DNA of 18,198 nt from contig JAOTYV010000065.1 of the NCBI GenBank assembly GCA_029861675.1, forward strand, positions 1-18,198, written 5' to 3'. The stretch comes from Alphaproteobacteria bacterium. Lineage in GTDB: Bacteria > Pseudomonadota > Alphaproteobacteria > UBA8366. Under the pieces are notes generated by a model, which saw only the letters and a program-made list of their open reading frames with translations, was not told where the DNA came from and searched no databases. The position numbers and the translations under genes were made by a program. Of this stretch, positions 6,343-13,223 are shown piece after piece (the stretch's first letter is position 1; each line of letters begins with the position of its first letter).

Positions 6343-8076
6343 CTACCATCCGAGCGCATAGGCCGGCCGCCGGGGATCCGCCCCGGCATGGAGCACCTTC
6401 TTTTCGTCGTCCACGCAAATGGCGCACACGGCCGCGGCCCGCCAGATCATGTCGGGCCACCATTCTACCTTGTGGCCGAGACCGCCAAGCGTTTCACCGG
6501 TTTCCCGTGGAATGCGCGATTCCAGATTGAGACGGCCGGGGAAGTAACTGTGCGGCTCGAAGGAGGACGGGTAGCTGAAGGTCGCGAAGCGGGGCGCTTC
6601 GATGGCGGACTGGATGTCCATGCCGAAAACGGTCCGGTTGAGCAGCACCTGCAGCATCGCCTGTGATTGCACGTCGCCGCCGGGGGTGCCGAACATCATA
6701 TACGGCTTACCGTTTTTGAGCGCCATCACCGGGTTCGGCGTGAGCCGCGGCCGCTTTCCCGCCCGTGCCGACGAGGGGTGAGCCGGATCGCCCCAGGACT
6801 GCGATCCGCGCGAGGACGGACACAGCCCGGTGCCCGGGATGATCGGCGTCGAGCGCGAAACGTCGCTCGGCGTCGCGGAGATGGCGTTTCCCTGCGAATC
6901 CACGGCGCACACATAGGACGTGTCCAATGTGGCGGGTTCGCGAATATCGCTTGGCGGCGGCGCCGGCGGGGGGATTGCCGGGCCCGGTACTACTGTCGCT
7001 GCGCCGCTCGCCGGATGACCGGGCGGGGGCATCTCCGGCCAGGCTTCGTCCTCGCGAATGAGCGCGCGCCGCAATGCCGTATAGTCGTCGGAGAGCAGTG
7101 CCGTCATCGGCACATCGACGAAATTCGGGTCGCCGTAATAGCGCTCGCGATCGGCGCAGGCGAGTTTGAGCGCTTCGGTCAGCAGGTGGATATACGCCGG
7201 GCTGTTGTGGCCCAGTGACGCCAGGTCATGGCTCTCAAGGAGTCGAAGCGTCTGCGACAGGAGCGGGCCCTGCGTCCAGGGACCGCAGCAATGCAGCTCG
7301 ATATCCCCGAAACGGGTGGCCACGGTCGGCTCGATCTGCACATCGTAGCGCGCCAGATCTTCATAGGTGACGAACCCGCCATTGTCCGCGTGGTATTGGG
7401 CAATGTGTCGGGCAATGTCGCCCTTGTAGAAGGCGTCGCGCGCCGCGCGGATGCCGGCTTCGCGTGCGCCGCGGGCGCGCGCTTCCTCGTCCGCCATGTA
7501 CTGCAACGACTTCGCAAGTTCCGCCTGTACGAAGATGTCGCCCACTTCCGGGACACGATCGTCGGGGAGGTAGACCTCGGCGCTCGACGGCCAGCGGCGA
7601 TACTTTTCTTCATCGAGGACGATGTTTTCCTGCAGCAGCGGATACATCGGGAAGCCGTCGCGCGCGAACCGGATCGCGTATTGCGCCACATCCGCGAACG
7701 ACATCGTGCCGTACCGTTCGAGCGCCCAGAGCCACGCCGCCGGCGCCGCCGGCATCACCGTGCGGAGAATGCCCTCGGGAATGGCGCCGCCATGTTCGCG
7801 CTGGAAGTAATCCGGGGGCAGGGCGCTCGGCCATGTGCCGAGCCCGTCGATGTTGATGACCTTGCGCTCCTCGGCGATCCACAGAAGGATCGGCGCCACG
7901 CCGGCGACATTGACGATATCGCTCTGCAGGACGCCAATCGCGAGCCCGGCGGCCACGCCCGCATCGATGGCGTTTCCGCCCGAATTGAGCACGTCGAACC
8001 CGGCTTCCGCAGCTAGATAGTGTCCGGCGGCCACCGCATGGCGGGTCCCCATAATGACCGGACGGTAAGAGCTCAT
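6343..8076 (-). CDS. Gamma-glutamyltransferase family protein (Ntn hydrolase), no signal peptide
   Basis: This 577-residue protein has the gamma-glutamyltransferase fold. N-terminal motifs include HYLAAEAGFDVLNSGGNAIDAGVAAG. A probable self-cleavage site lies before Thr386 (LDTSYVCAVDSQGNAIS), giving a small subunit of about 192 residues, the family norm; FGTPGGDVQSQ and IEAPRF follow. The catalytic Thr codon is at 6919-6921. A Pro/Ala-rich linker (roughly 6925-7040) sits just before it. I chose the ATG at 8076 because a minus-strand AAGGGAAC lies about 9 bases upstream; the in-frame ATG at 8130 would add 18 unconserved residues. Neither start gives a signal peptide, unlike exported GGTs. A GGT-like acylase or oxamate-type amidohydrolase is therefore as likely as true glutathione hydrolase. 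It follows the LysR gene on the same strand after 139 bp. Confidence 0.9.
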   Translation of the reverse strand: MSSYRPVIMGTRHAVAAGHYLAAEAGFDVLNSGGNAIDAGVAAGLAIGVLQSDIVNVAGVAPILLWIAEERKVINIDGLGTWPSALPPDYFQREHGGAIPEGILRTVMPAAPAAWLWALERYGTMSFADVAQYAIRFARDGFPMYPLLQENIVLDEEKYRRWPSSAEVYLPDDRVPEVGDIFVQAELAKSLQYMADEEARARGAREAGIRAARDAFYKGDIARHIAQYHADNGGFVTYEDLARYDVQIEPTVATRFGDIELHCCGPWTQGPLLSQTLRLLESHDLASLGHNSPAYIHLLTEALKLACADRERYYGDPNFVDVPMTALLSDDYTALRRALIREDEAWPEMPPPGHPASGAATVVPGPAIPPPAPPPSDIREPATLDTSYVCAVDSQGNAISATPSDVSRSTPIIPGTGLCPSSRGSQSWGDPAHPSSARAGKRPRLTPNPVMALKNGKPYMMFGTPGGDVQSQAMLQVLLNRTVFGMDIQSAIEAPRFATFSYPSSFEPHSYFPGRLNLESRIPRETGETLGGLGHKVEWWPDMIWRAAAVCAICVDDEKKVLHAGADPRRPAYALGW

Positions 8077-8215
8077 CGTATCGTTCCCTTCACTTTGCCT
8101 CGCCGGTGTGCTGTGTCGTCGGCGCGACATCGGAGTCGGTCCACGACATTGCCGTTGATCTGCGGCATCTGTTCGCCGCCGAAACCCCGTGGCTTTAAAA
8201 CCATCAGATACAAAG

Positions 8216-9136
8216 TTACTGCAGTCGCGCGTTTTCCTCGAATGCGCTTAGCGTACTGTGCCATTCAAATGCGGTGGCGTCGGCGTAAAACGCATTGGCT
8301 GGCGCTTCGGGAGTCAGGCCATTGGCCCGTGCGATCATGATTTGGCGGCATTCAGACAAGGGTCCGGAGAGCCTGCGCCAACCGAGCCTCCGGGTGGTGA
8401 TCGAAAAGCGAGGCATGACACTGACGCCGAGACCGCGAATAACGAGTTCCTGTATCCAATCGTCCCGCTGGCTGCTGCAAACGACACTGAGGTCCAGTTC
8501 ATTTTGATCCATGAAATCGAAGAAGGGTTGCCGTAGTTCGCATTTCAAGCGGTCCACATATGGTTCTTCGGCGACATCAAATAGCGTCACGTCCTGCAAG
8601 GCGCCAAAGCGATGGCCATCCGCAAACGCCACGACCATGTCTTCCTCAAACAAGGCATGCGTCGAAACCTTGCTGAATTTCGCCTCGCCGTGCGACGCAA
8701 CGAAGGCACAATCAAGGGCGCCCGTATAAAGAAGTTCCGGCAACGCCTCGGGTCCAATGTCATGCAGAATTACGAGTACGTCGCGATGGCGGATTCTGAA
8801 CTCACTCAAAAATTCAGACAGGACATCGGGGCCGATCGTACACATGACGCCGATATTTATCTCGGACGGACTTTCATGCAGAAAATTCTTAGCGGCGGCG
8901 CGCGCCATCTGTTGGGTTTCGTGAATGTGCTGCAAGTGTTCGCGCATTAGCTGGCCGAGCGGGGACAGGGTCACTGTCCGGCCGTCTCGGACGAACAGAA
9001 TTCCGCCGAGCTCTTCCTCAAGTTTTTGAATTGCCCGCGTCAATGCGGGTTGCGACACGTGGCATTGCTTTGCGGCGCGCGTGAAATTCAGGTTCTCCGC
9101 CGCCATGAGAAAATAACGAATTTGATGAAATTCCAT
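8216..9136 (-). CDS. LysR-family transcriptional regulator
   Basis: This 306-residue protein has a winged helix-turn-helix at residues 1-60 (FHQIRYFLMAAENLNFTRAA, VSQPALTRAIQKLEEELG, with LFVR after the wing), a linker helix, and a two-lobed effector domain (about 90-300, NIGVMCTIGPDVL to the C-terminus). Such proteins usually bind T-N11-A sites as tetramers and activate a divergent promoter while repressing their own gene. Here the gene is transcribed away from the cytochrome P460 operon, and the 156-bp space between the two coding starts holds a candidate site (9161-9191) that recurs upstream of the exported globin. It is therefore the likely regulator of both transcription units. Its effector is unknown. 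The start at 9136 has only a weak GGTGA upstream. Control of the downstream GGT gene is possible but nothing in the sequence shows it. Confidence 0.93.
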   Translation of the reverse strand: MEFHQIRYFLMAAENLNFTRAAKQCHVSQPALTRAIQKLEEELGGILFVRDGRTVTLSPLGQLMREHLQHIHETQQMARAAAKNFLHESPSEINIGVMCTIGPDVLSEFLSEFRIRHRDVLVILHDIGPEALPELLYTGALDCAFVASHGEAKFSKVSTHALFEEDMVVAFADGHRFGALQDVTLFDVAEEPYVDRLKCELRQPFFDFMDQNELDLSVVCSSQRDDWIQELVIRGLGVSVMPRFSITTRRLGWRRLSGPLSECRQIMIARANGLTPEAPANAFYADATAFEWHSTLSAFEENARLQ

Positions 9137-9160
9137 CGCTAATCACCACGGTGTTCCGCG

Positions 9161-9191
9161 TGCATTGAACCATGAATCATCGGTATTGGAC
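9161..9191. promoter_or_regulatory. Candidate LysR operator, copy A (31-bp repeated element)
   Basis: The 31 bases from TGCATTGAACC to TATTGGAC differ at only two positions from 13118-13148 upstream of the exported globin gene. A 22-base stretch (9170-9191) is identical. The core ATGAATCATCGGTAT (9172-9186) fits the T-N11-A pattern bound by LysR-type regulators, and the weak dyad CCAT...ATTGG surrounds it. It lies in the divergent promoter region between the lysR-type gene and the first P460 gene. That the adjacent LysR protein binds it is inferred. Confidence 0.65.
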
Positions 9192-9215
9192 AGCGCTCGA
9201 CCCCGATCGTTAGGT
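9186..9215 (+). promoter_or_regulatory. Candidate promoter of the P460 operon
   Basis: TTGGAC (9186-9191) and TTAGGT (9210-9215) are separated by 18 bases. The -10-like hexamer is poor on its own. The support is that the second copy of the operator has the same arrangement: TTGGAC, 18 bases, then TTAACT at 13167-13172. The LysR-type core runs into the -35-like hexamer, the place usual for activator sites. Confidence 0.45.
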
Positions 9216-9292
9216 GGGTGGGCTCGGAAGGTGCGAACAACGGGCCGCTGAATCGAACATCCGCAATGGCGCAAATAGAGAAGGAGGAGACG

Positions 9293-9934
9293 ATGTCTCT
9301 GCACGCAGGTTCTGGAAATTCCAAATCGCTCGTCACGTTAACGCCGGGTGCGCTCGCCGCCGCGATGATGGTCCTTGCCGGCAGCGCATCGCCGGCGAAC
9401 GCTCAGGATGCGACCTACACGCCGCAGTTCACCAGCGACAAACAGCTGAAGGTTCCCGAGGGGAAAGTCTGGCGCGAATGGCCCTATGTCGGTGGCCTGG
9501 TCACACCGAATGCGTTGAACGATGGGAATGCGCCGTTCCCGGAACACCACATTATCTATATCGATCCGGTGAGTTGGGCGCATTACAAGAAGACCGGCAA
9601 ATTCCGCGAGGGAACCGTTCTTGCCAAGGAACTGACGCGAGTCCGCGCCCCGGACGGCGCCAACAAGAATGGCTCGACGGATGAGGTTAGCGGCGCCGGC
9701 TACTTCATGGGCGAATATTCCGGGTTCGAGATCACCATCAAGAGCAAGAAACTCTATCCCAAGGAACCAGGGAACTGGGCCTATTACACCTTCGGTCACA
9801 AGCCGGAGCCTTACAATGCGACGGCCAAACAACAGCCGGCGGCGGCCTGCAACGCCTGTCACGAGGCGGCGGGGGCCGAGGATTTCGTATTCACCCAGTT
9901 TTATCCCGTGCTTCGCGCAGCGAAGCCGAAGTAG
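9293..9934 (+). CDS. Cytochrome P460 family c-type haem protein, copy 1
   Basis: The ATG at 9293 is chosen for its strong AAGGAGG Shine-Dalgarno (9281-9287) and because a Sec signal peptide follows; an in-frame GTG at 9218 would run through the promoter region. The product has 213 residues: signal peptide 1-about 37 (cleavage near SPANA/QD), a P460 domain with VWREWPYVGG, VTPNALN, YIDPVSWAHYKKTGKFREGTVLAKEL, and a C-terminal haem motif CNACH (186-190) followed by FVFTQFYPVL. Characterised P460s are periplasmic, carry a c-type haem cross-linked to a lysine, and oxidise hydroxylamine or bind NO. I cannot assign the cross-linking lysine, so a cytochrome c'-beta-like role is an alternative. It is the first gene of the plus-strand cluster, with the second P460 10 bases downstream. 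Confidence 0.92.
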   Translation: MSLHAGSGNSKSLVTLTPGALAAAMMVLAGSASPANAQDATYTPQFTSDKQLKVPEGKVWREWPYVGGLVTPNALNDGNAPFPEHHIIYIDPVSWAHYKKTGKFREGTVLAKELTRVRAPDGANKNGSTDEVSGAGYFMGEYSGFEITIKSKKLYPKEPGNWAYYTFGHKPEPYNATAKQQPAAACNACHEAAGAEDFVFTQFYPVLRAAKPK

Positions 9935-9944
9935 GAGTGGCAAA

Positions 9945-10505
9945 ATGAAGATGTTGCGCGCCGTTGCATCGGTCGCGGTCACCGCGTTGTGTGCCGTCGT
10001 TCTCGGCGGTGGTGCGGTGGCCGAGTCCTTCTCGCCCTACGTGGACGACAAGGGCAAAATCAGCATCCCCAAGGACTTTCGCAGTTGGTACTTCCTCGGC
10101 GCCTGGGGCGTTGCAACCGACGAAGAGGGAAAGGTCGGATCGCAGGGTATTCACAATGTCTATACCCAGCCCAACACCGTCGAGGTCTTCCGTAAAACCG
10201 GAAAGTTTCCCGATGGCGCGGTGTTGGTGAAGGAGCTGCTCAATGCCAAGACCGATGGGATGACCACCGGTCGGATCAGCTACGCCACCGAGACCGAAGG
10301 CTGGTTCATCATGATCAAGGACACCGAGGACCGTTTCAAAGGCAATAAGCTTTGGGGGCGGGGCTGGGGCTGGTCGCTCTTCAAGGCCGACGACCCAACG
10401 AAAACCGTGACGGATAACTTCAAGGCCGACTGTATCCCCTGCCACGTGCCCGCAAGGAAAAACGACTGGATCTACGTTCGAGGATATCCGGTCCTGAAGA
10501 ACTGA
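9945..10505 (+). CDS. Cytochrome P460 family c-type haem protein, copy 2
   Basis: This 186-residue protein starts at the ATG at 9945, with AGGAG seven bases upstream (overlapping the end of the previous gene's stop region). It has a signal peptide (about 1-26, GGGAVA/ES) and a shorter P460 domain: [48 protein letters not shown], and the C-terminal haem motif CIPCH (163-167) followed by [10 protein letters not shown]. It is clearly related to copy 1 through the shared KTGKF-x-(E/D)G-x-VL-x-KEL motif and the C-terminal CxxCH-(x)n-YPVL ending, but divergent enough to suggest a separate job, such as a second step or an electron-transfer partner. The protein is periplasmic and would need the cytochrome c maturation system. 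A 100-bp gap without a strong terminator leads to the ALA synthase gene, so read-through is likely. Confidence 0.92.
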   Translation: MKMLRAVASVAVTALCAVVLGGGAVAESFSPYVDDKGKISIPKDFRSWYFLGAWGVATDEEGKVGSQGIHNVYTQPNTVEVFRKTGKFPDGAVLVKELLNAKTDGMTTGRISYATETEGWFIMIKDTEDRFKGNKLWGRGWGWSLFKADDPTKTVTDNFKADCIPCHVPARKNDWIYVRGYPVLKN

Positions 10506-10605
10506 CGCGCAGCGCAGGGCGCGTGAGACGGGCCGGGTTGGCTCTTGCAGGGTCAGGAAGCGGCCGGAGATTTGTCCAGCCGTTCACAAAGAAAGGATCA
10601 AAGCG

Positions 10606-11817
10606 ATGCACTACGAAAAATTCTTTTCGGATGCGATATCGGGCCTGAAAGAAGAGGGACGGTATCGGGTTTTTGCGGACCTCGAACGCCGAGCGGGCAA
10701 ATTCCCGCGGGCGGACAGCCATTCCGACCGCGGCGTCGACGAGGTGACCGTATGGTGCTCCAACGATTATCTCGGCATGGGACAGCACAGCACCGTACGC
10801 GCCGCGATGAAACAGGCGATCGACAAGGTCGGCGCCGGCGCCGGCGGTACGAGAAACATCTCGGGCACGACGCACTATCACGTTCTTTTGGAGCGTGCGT
10901 TGGCGGCGCTGCATGGCACGGAGTCCGCTCTTTTGTTCACGTCCGGCTATGTCGCCAACGAGGCGGCGTTGTCCACGCTCGGCGCAAATTTGCCGGGATG
11001 CGTCATCCTGTCGGACGCGTTCAACCATGCATCGATGATCGACGGCATTCGCCACGGGAAGTGTGAGAAAGTGATCTTTCGTCACAACGACCCGGAAGAT
11101 CTGAACCGGCACTTGTCGCGCATCGATCCCGACACGCCAAAGCTCGTGGCCTTCGAGTCCGTCTATTCGATGGACGGCGATATTGCGCCGATCGGCGAGA
11201 TTTGCGACGTCGCCGAACGGCATGGCGCAATGACCTATCTCGACGAAGTCCACGCCGTCGGCATGTATGGCCCCGGCGGCGCGGGTGTGGCCGCGCGCGA
11301 TGGCCAGGCGCATCGGATCACCCTGATACAGGGCACGCTCGCAAAGGCGTATGGCGTTGTCGGCGGCTATGTTGCGGCATCCGGCGCGTTGATCGACTTC
11401 ATCAGGTCCTTTGCGTCGAGCTTCATCTTTACGACGGCGATGCCGCCGGCGGTGGCGGCCGGCGCGCTTGCCAGCGTGCAACACCTGAAGGCCAACAAAG
11501 CGGTGCGCAAGCGACACCAGGAACGTGCGGCGATGCTGAAAACCCTGCTGCATGAGGCGGGCCTGCCGGTGATGCCATCGGTCTCGCATATCGTGCCGGT
11601 GATGGTCGGCGATCCCGTGCGCTGCAAGCAGATAACCGACGAGTTGATGGCGGACCACAATATCTATGTTCAGCCGATCAACTATCCGACCGTACCGCGC
11701 GGTACCGAGCGCATCCGGTTGACGCCGTCGCCGCTGCACTCCAACGACGACATGCGCCACCTCGTAGCCGCGCTATCCGAAATCTGGGCTCGCTTGCACA
11801 TACGCCGGGCCGCTTGA
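10606..11817 (+). CDS. hemA: 5-aminolevulinate synthase (Shemin pathway)
   Basis: This 403-residue PLP enzyme condenses glycine and succinyl-CoA to 5-aminolevulinate, the first committed step of haem synthesis in Alphaproteobacteria. Visible features are the N-terminal CSNDYLGMG (51-59), the glycine-rich [13 protein letters not shown] (76-88), [12 protein letters not shown] (139-150), Asp213 in YLDEVHAVG which contacts the PLP ring nitrogen, and the Schiff-base Lys247 in GTLAKAYG. The length and the whole sequence fit ALAS rather than the related AONS or KBL enzymes. AAAGGA lies 8 bases before the ATG. It stands inside a cluster of haem proteins, between P460 copy 2 and a globin, so it may be an extra copy serving that cluster, like the second isozyme in some Rhodobacterales. 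Whether the genome has another ALAS cannot be seen. Confidence 0.94.
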   Translation: MHYEKFFSDAISGLKEEGRYRVFADLERRAGKFPRADSHSDRGVDEVTVWCSNDYLGMGQHSTVRAAMKQAIDKVGAGAGGTRNISGTTHYHVLLERALAALHGTESALLFTSGYVANEAALSTLGANLPGCVILSDAFNHASMIDGIRHGKCEKVIFRHNDPEDLNRHLSRIDPDTPKLVAFESVYSMDGDIAPIGEICDVAERHGAMTYLDEVHAVGMYGPGGAGVAARDGQAHRITLIQGTLAKAYGVVGGYVAASGALIDFIRSFASSFIFTTAMPPAVAAGALASVQHLKANKAVRKRHQERAAMLKTLLHEAGLPVMPSVSHIVPVMVGDPVRCKQITDELMADHNIYVQPINYPTVPRGTERIRLTPSPLHSNDDMRHLVAALSEIWARLHIRRAA

Positions 11818-11864
11818 TCAAACGTTAGCGTTCGTTCTCGGCTGTGCAAGTCGGAACAGGCATC

Positions 11865-11879
11865 TGGCCGGACAGGCCA
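11865..11879 (+). other. Small stem-loop upstream of the globin ribosome binding site
   Basis: TGGCC-GGACA-GGCCA forms a perfect 5-bp stem directly before ATAAAAGGAGG, the Shine-Dalgarno region of the truncated haemoglobin gene. It may process or stabilise the mRNA or tune translation. It is short, and chance is possible. Confidence 0.3.
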
Positions 11880-11899
11880 ATAAAAGGAGGACCCACGAT

Positions 11900-12274
11900 A
11901 TGCCGAACAAATCGCTTTATGAACGCCTCGGCGGGTATGACGCCATTGCGGCGGTTACCGACGCGTTGATGGTGCGCATTAAGAAGGACGATAAGCTGCG
12001 CCGCTTCTACGACCATAGAGGCGCGGACGGAATCGCGCGCGAGCAACAGTTGTTGGTCGATTACCTGTGTGCGTCGTCGGGCGGGCCGATGGTTTACACG
12101 GGCCGCGACATGAAGACGCTGCATATTGGAATGCGTCTCGACGAGGAAGACTGGAAACGCGCGATGGACCATTTGACCGCGACGCTGGAGGCTTTCGACG
12201 TGCCGGATCAGGAAAAAGACGAGGTCATGAGCTTTCACGAATTTCTGAAGTCGGACATCGTCGAGGCCGCTTGA
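11900..12274 (+). CDS. Group 1 truncated haemoglobin, cytosolic
   Basis: This 124-residue protein fits the two-on-two truncated haemoglobin group 1: SLYERLGGYDAIAAV at the start, the glycine pair and GGPMVYTGRDM (61-71), and proximal His75 in MKTLHIGM. AAAGGAGG is 9 bases before the ATG. There is no signal peptide, so it stays in the cytosol. By hand alignment with M. tuberculosis trHbN, the B10 tyrosine that steadies bound O2 is replaced by Met24, and the distal pocket looks less polar. That may weaken O2 binding or NO dioxygenation; the alignment is mine and unverified. The gene is 82 bp after ALA synthase and 59 bp before the exported unknown protein, all on one strand. Likely roles in this setting are NO or O2 binding, or NO removal with a reductase partner. 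Confidence 0.92.
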   Translation: MPNKSLYERLGGYDAIAAVTDALMVRIKKDDKLRRFYDHRGADGIAREQQLLVDYLCASSGGPMVYTGRDMKTLHIGMRLDEEDWKRAMDHLTATLEAFDVPDQEKDEVMSFHEFLKSDIVEAA

Positions 12275-12333
12275 GAGGATCTCGCGGGCGATCCTCGGCC
12301 TCTGTGGAATTCGTCATTGATGGGACGAGCGGT

Positions 12334-13020
12334 ATGTCGGCCAAATCGAAACGTCAGCCCTTCGCGGCGGTATTCGCCTTAATCTGCGTCACGTCAATGC
12401 ACGTGGCGGGCGCCCAGGCATCGGAGAGGAAACCGCTGCAAATTGCCGGCACATATCCGGGCATGCGCCTTCAGGCATTCCGGATGCTGCACGGCAACGC
12501 CACGATAATCCGAACGCCGGCGGTCCGGTATTGCTATGGGCGCCCCGTCGTCTTGAAAGAGCACGGGCGGCTTGCGGCGGTCGTCTCGCATGAGGACGCA
12601 ACACTGAAGGTACATTTCGAGCGGGATGGTGCCGATTACCGGATCTCCACGATCAAACTGCGGAAGAAAATCTCCCCCCGGCCCGAGCGGATAGTTGAAA
12701 TGCGGGATAACCTCATTCTGAAGTTCGGGCCGGTCAATCGAATCTTAAGACGGCGCAAAATGGAGCCCGCCGGCCTGATCGTCGGATTTCAATGGGAAGT
12801 CCCGAGCGTCGCTCTGCTCACCGCCAAGTTTCACCGGGACCATGCGGAAGATCCTGGCCGGTTTTACCTTACCAGCACTCTCGCAAGGCCCGCGGCGGCG
12901 TTTCGAAGACCGCCCGCGGCCCTGCGCCATCGGAAGATCCTGCGAAAGTTTCGCGACCGCTGTATTCGCGACCGAAAATCGGCGCTGGCAAAGGCCGCCA
13001 TGGAGACCAATAAGCCCTGA
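12334..13020 (+). CDS. Exported basic protein of unknown function
   Basis: I do not recognise this family. From the ATG at 12334 the protein has 228 residues, with a clear Sec signal peptide (MSAKSKRQ, hydrophobic FAAVFALICVTSMHVAG, cleavage near AQA/SE at about 31). The mature part starts with a GMRLQAFRML segment, then predicted beta-rich sequence (KVHFERDGADYRISTIKL; LILKFGPVNRI; GLIVGFQWEVPSVALLTAKF), and ends in an Arg/Lys-rich tail (about 180-228). Only two cysteines remain after cleavage, one in VRYCYGRP and one in RDRCIRD. There is no haem-binding CxxCH. The frame is open back into the globin gene, but the signal peptide marks the start; the ribosome site before 12334 is weak. Its place between two globin genes suggests an accessory role in the same process. 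Confidence 0.72.
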   Translation: MSAKSKRQPFAAVFALICVTSMHVAGAQASERKPLQIAGTYPGMRLQAFRMLHGNATIIRTPAVRYCYGRPVVLKEHGRLAAVVSHEDATLKVHFERDGADYRISTIKLRKKISPRPERIVEMRDNLILKFGPVNRILRRRKMEPAGLIVGFQWEVPSVALLTAKFHRDHAEDPGRFYLTSTLARPAAAFRRPPAALRHRKILRKFRDRCIRDRKSALAKAAMETNKP

Positions 13021-13027
13021 AGAAGAT

Positions 13028-13050
13028 GCAATCGGACACATTCCGATTGC
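13028..13050 (+). terminator. Hairpin at the end of the P460-ALAS-globin unit
   Basis: GCAATCGG-ACACATT-CCGATTGC is a perfect 8-bp stem with a 7-base loop, 8 bases after the stop of the exported unknown protein. A second short inverted repeat follows and ends in TTTT (ATCGGGGCCGATTTT, about 13056-13070). Together they could end the first transcript before the new promoter at 13143-13172. Confidence 0.55.
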
Positions 13051-13117
13051 GGCGGATCGGGGCCGATTTTAGCCGCGGCAGATCAAATTTCACGGCCGAT
13101 CGCCAGTCTACCTTGCA

Positions 13118-13148
13118 TGCATCGAGCCATGAATCATCGGTATTGGAC
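13118..13148. promoter_or_regulatory. Candidate LysR operator, copy B (31-bp repeated element)
   Basis: This is the second copy of the element at 9161-9191, with two mismatches in 31 bases (TGCATCGAGCC against TGCATTGAACC) and then identity through CATGAATCATCGGTATTGG and beyond. The T-N11-A core ATGAATCATCGGTAT occupies 13129-13143. Sequence similarity stops outside the element, so it is not part of a larger duplication. It lies 76 bp before the start of the exported globin gene. Confidence 0.65.
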
Positions 13149-13172
13149 GGTGATTGCCTCGGCCCCTTAACT
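13143..13172 (+). promoter_or_regulatory. Candidate promoter of the exported globin gene
   Basis: TTGGAC (13143-13148), 18 bases, then TTAACT (13167-13172). The spacing and the overlap with the operator core match those before the P460 operon (9186-9215). This would start a transcript roughly 45 bases before the globin ATG. Assigned by comparison only. Confidence 0.45.
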
Positions 13173-13223
13173 GTATGGACTGGAGAGAACGAATTACCCA
13201 ATTCAGTTGAAGGAGGATCGACG

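Noticed and set aside
8077..8215. Possible operator or terminator between the LysR and GGT genes
   Set aside because: I found only weak self-complementary runs and no copy of the 31-bp element, so no feature is called beyond the GGT ribosome site.
9218..9292. GTG-initiated N-terminal extension of P460 copy 1
   Set aside because: It would place the promoter region inside the coding sequence and put 25 residues before a clean signal peptide; AAGGAGG supports 9293.
9669..9944. In-frame upstream extension of P460 copy 2
   Set aside because: It overlaps the first P460 in another frame; the signal peptide and AGGAG mark 9945 as the start.
10506..10605. Terminator between P460 copy 2 and ALA synthase
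   Set aside because: The only dyad is a 5-bp CGCGC/GCGCG stem with no T-run, too weak to separate the genes.
12067..12333. Extension of the exported unknown protein back into the globin gene
   Set aside because: The sequence is Arg/Gly-rich shadow of the globin frame, and a signal peptide starts at 12334.
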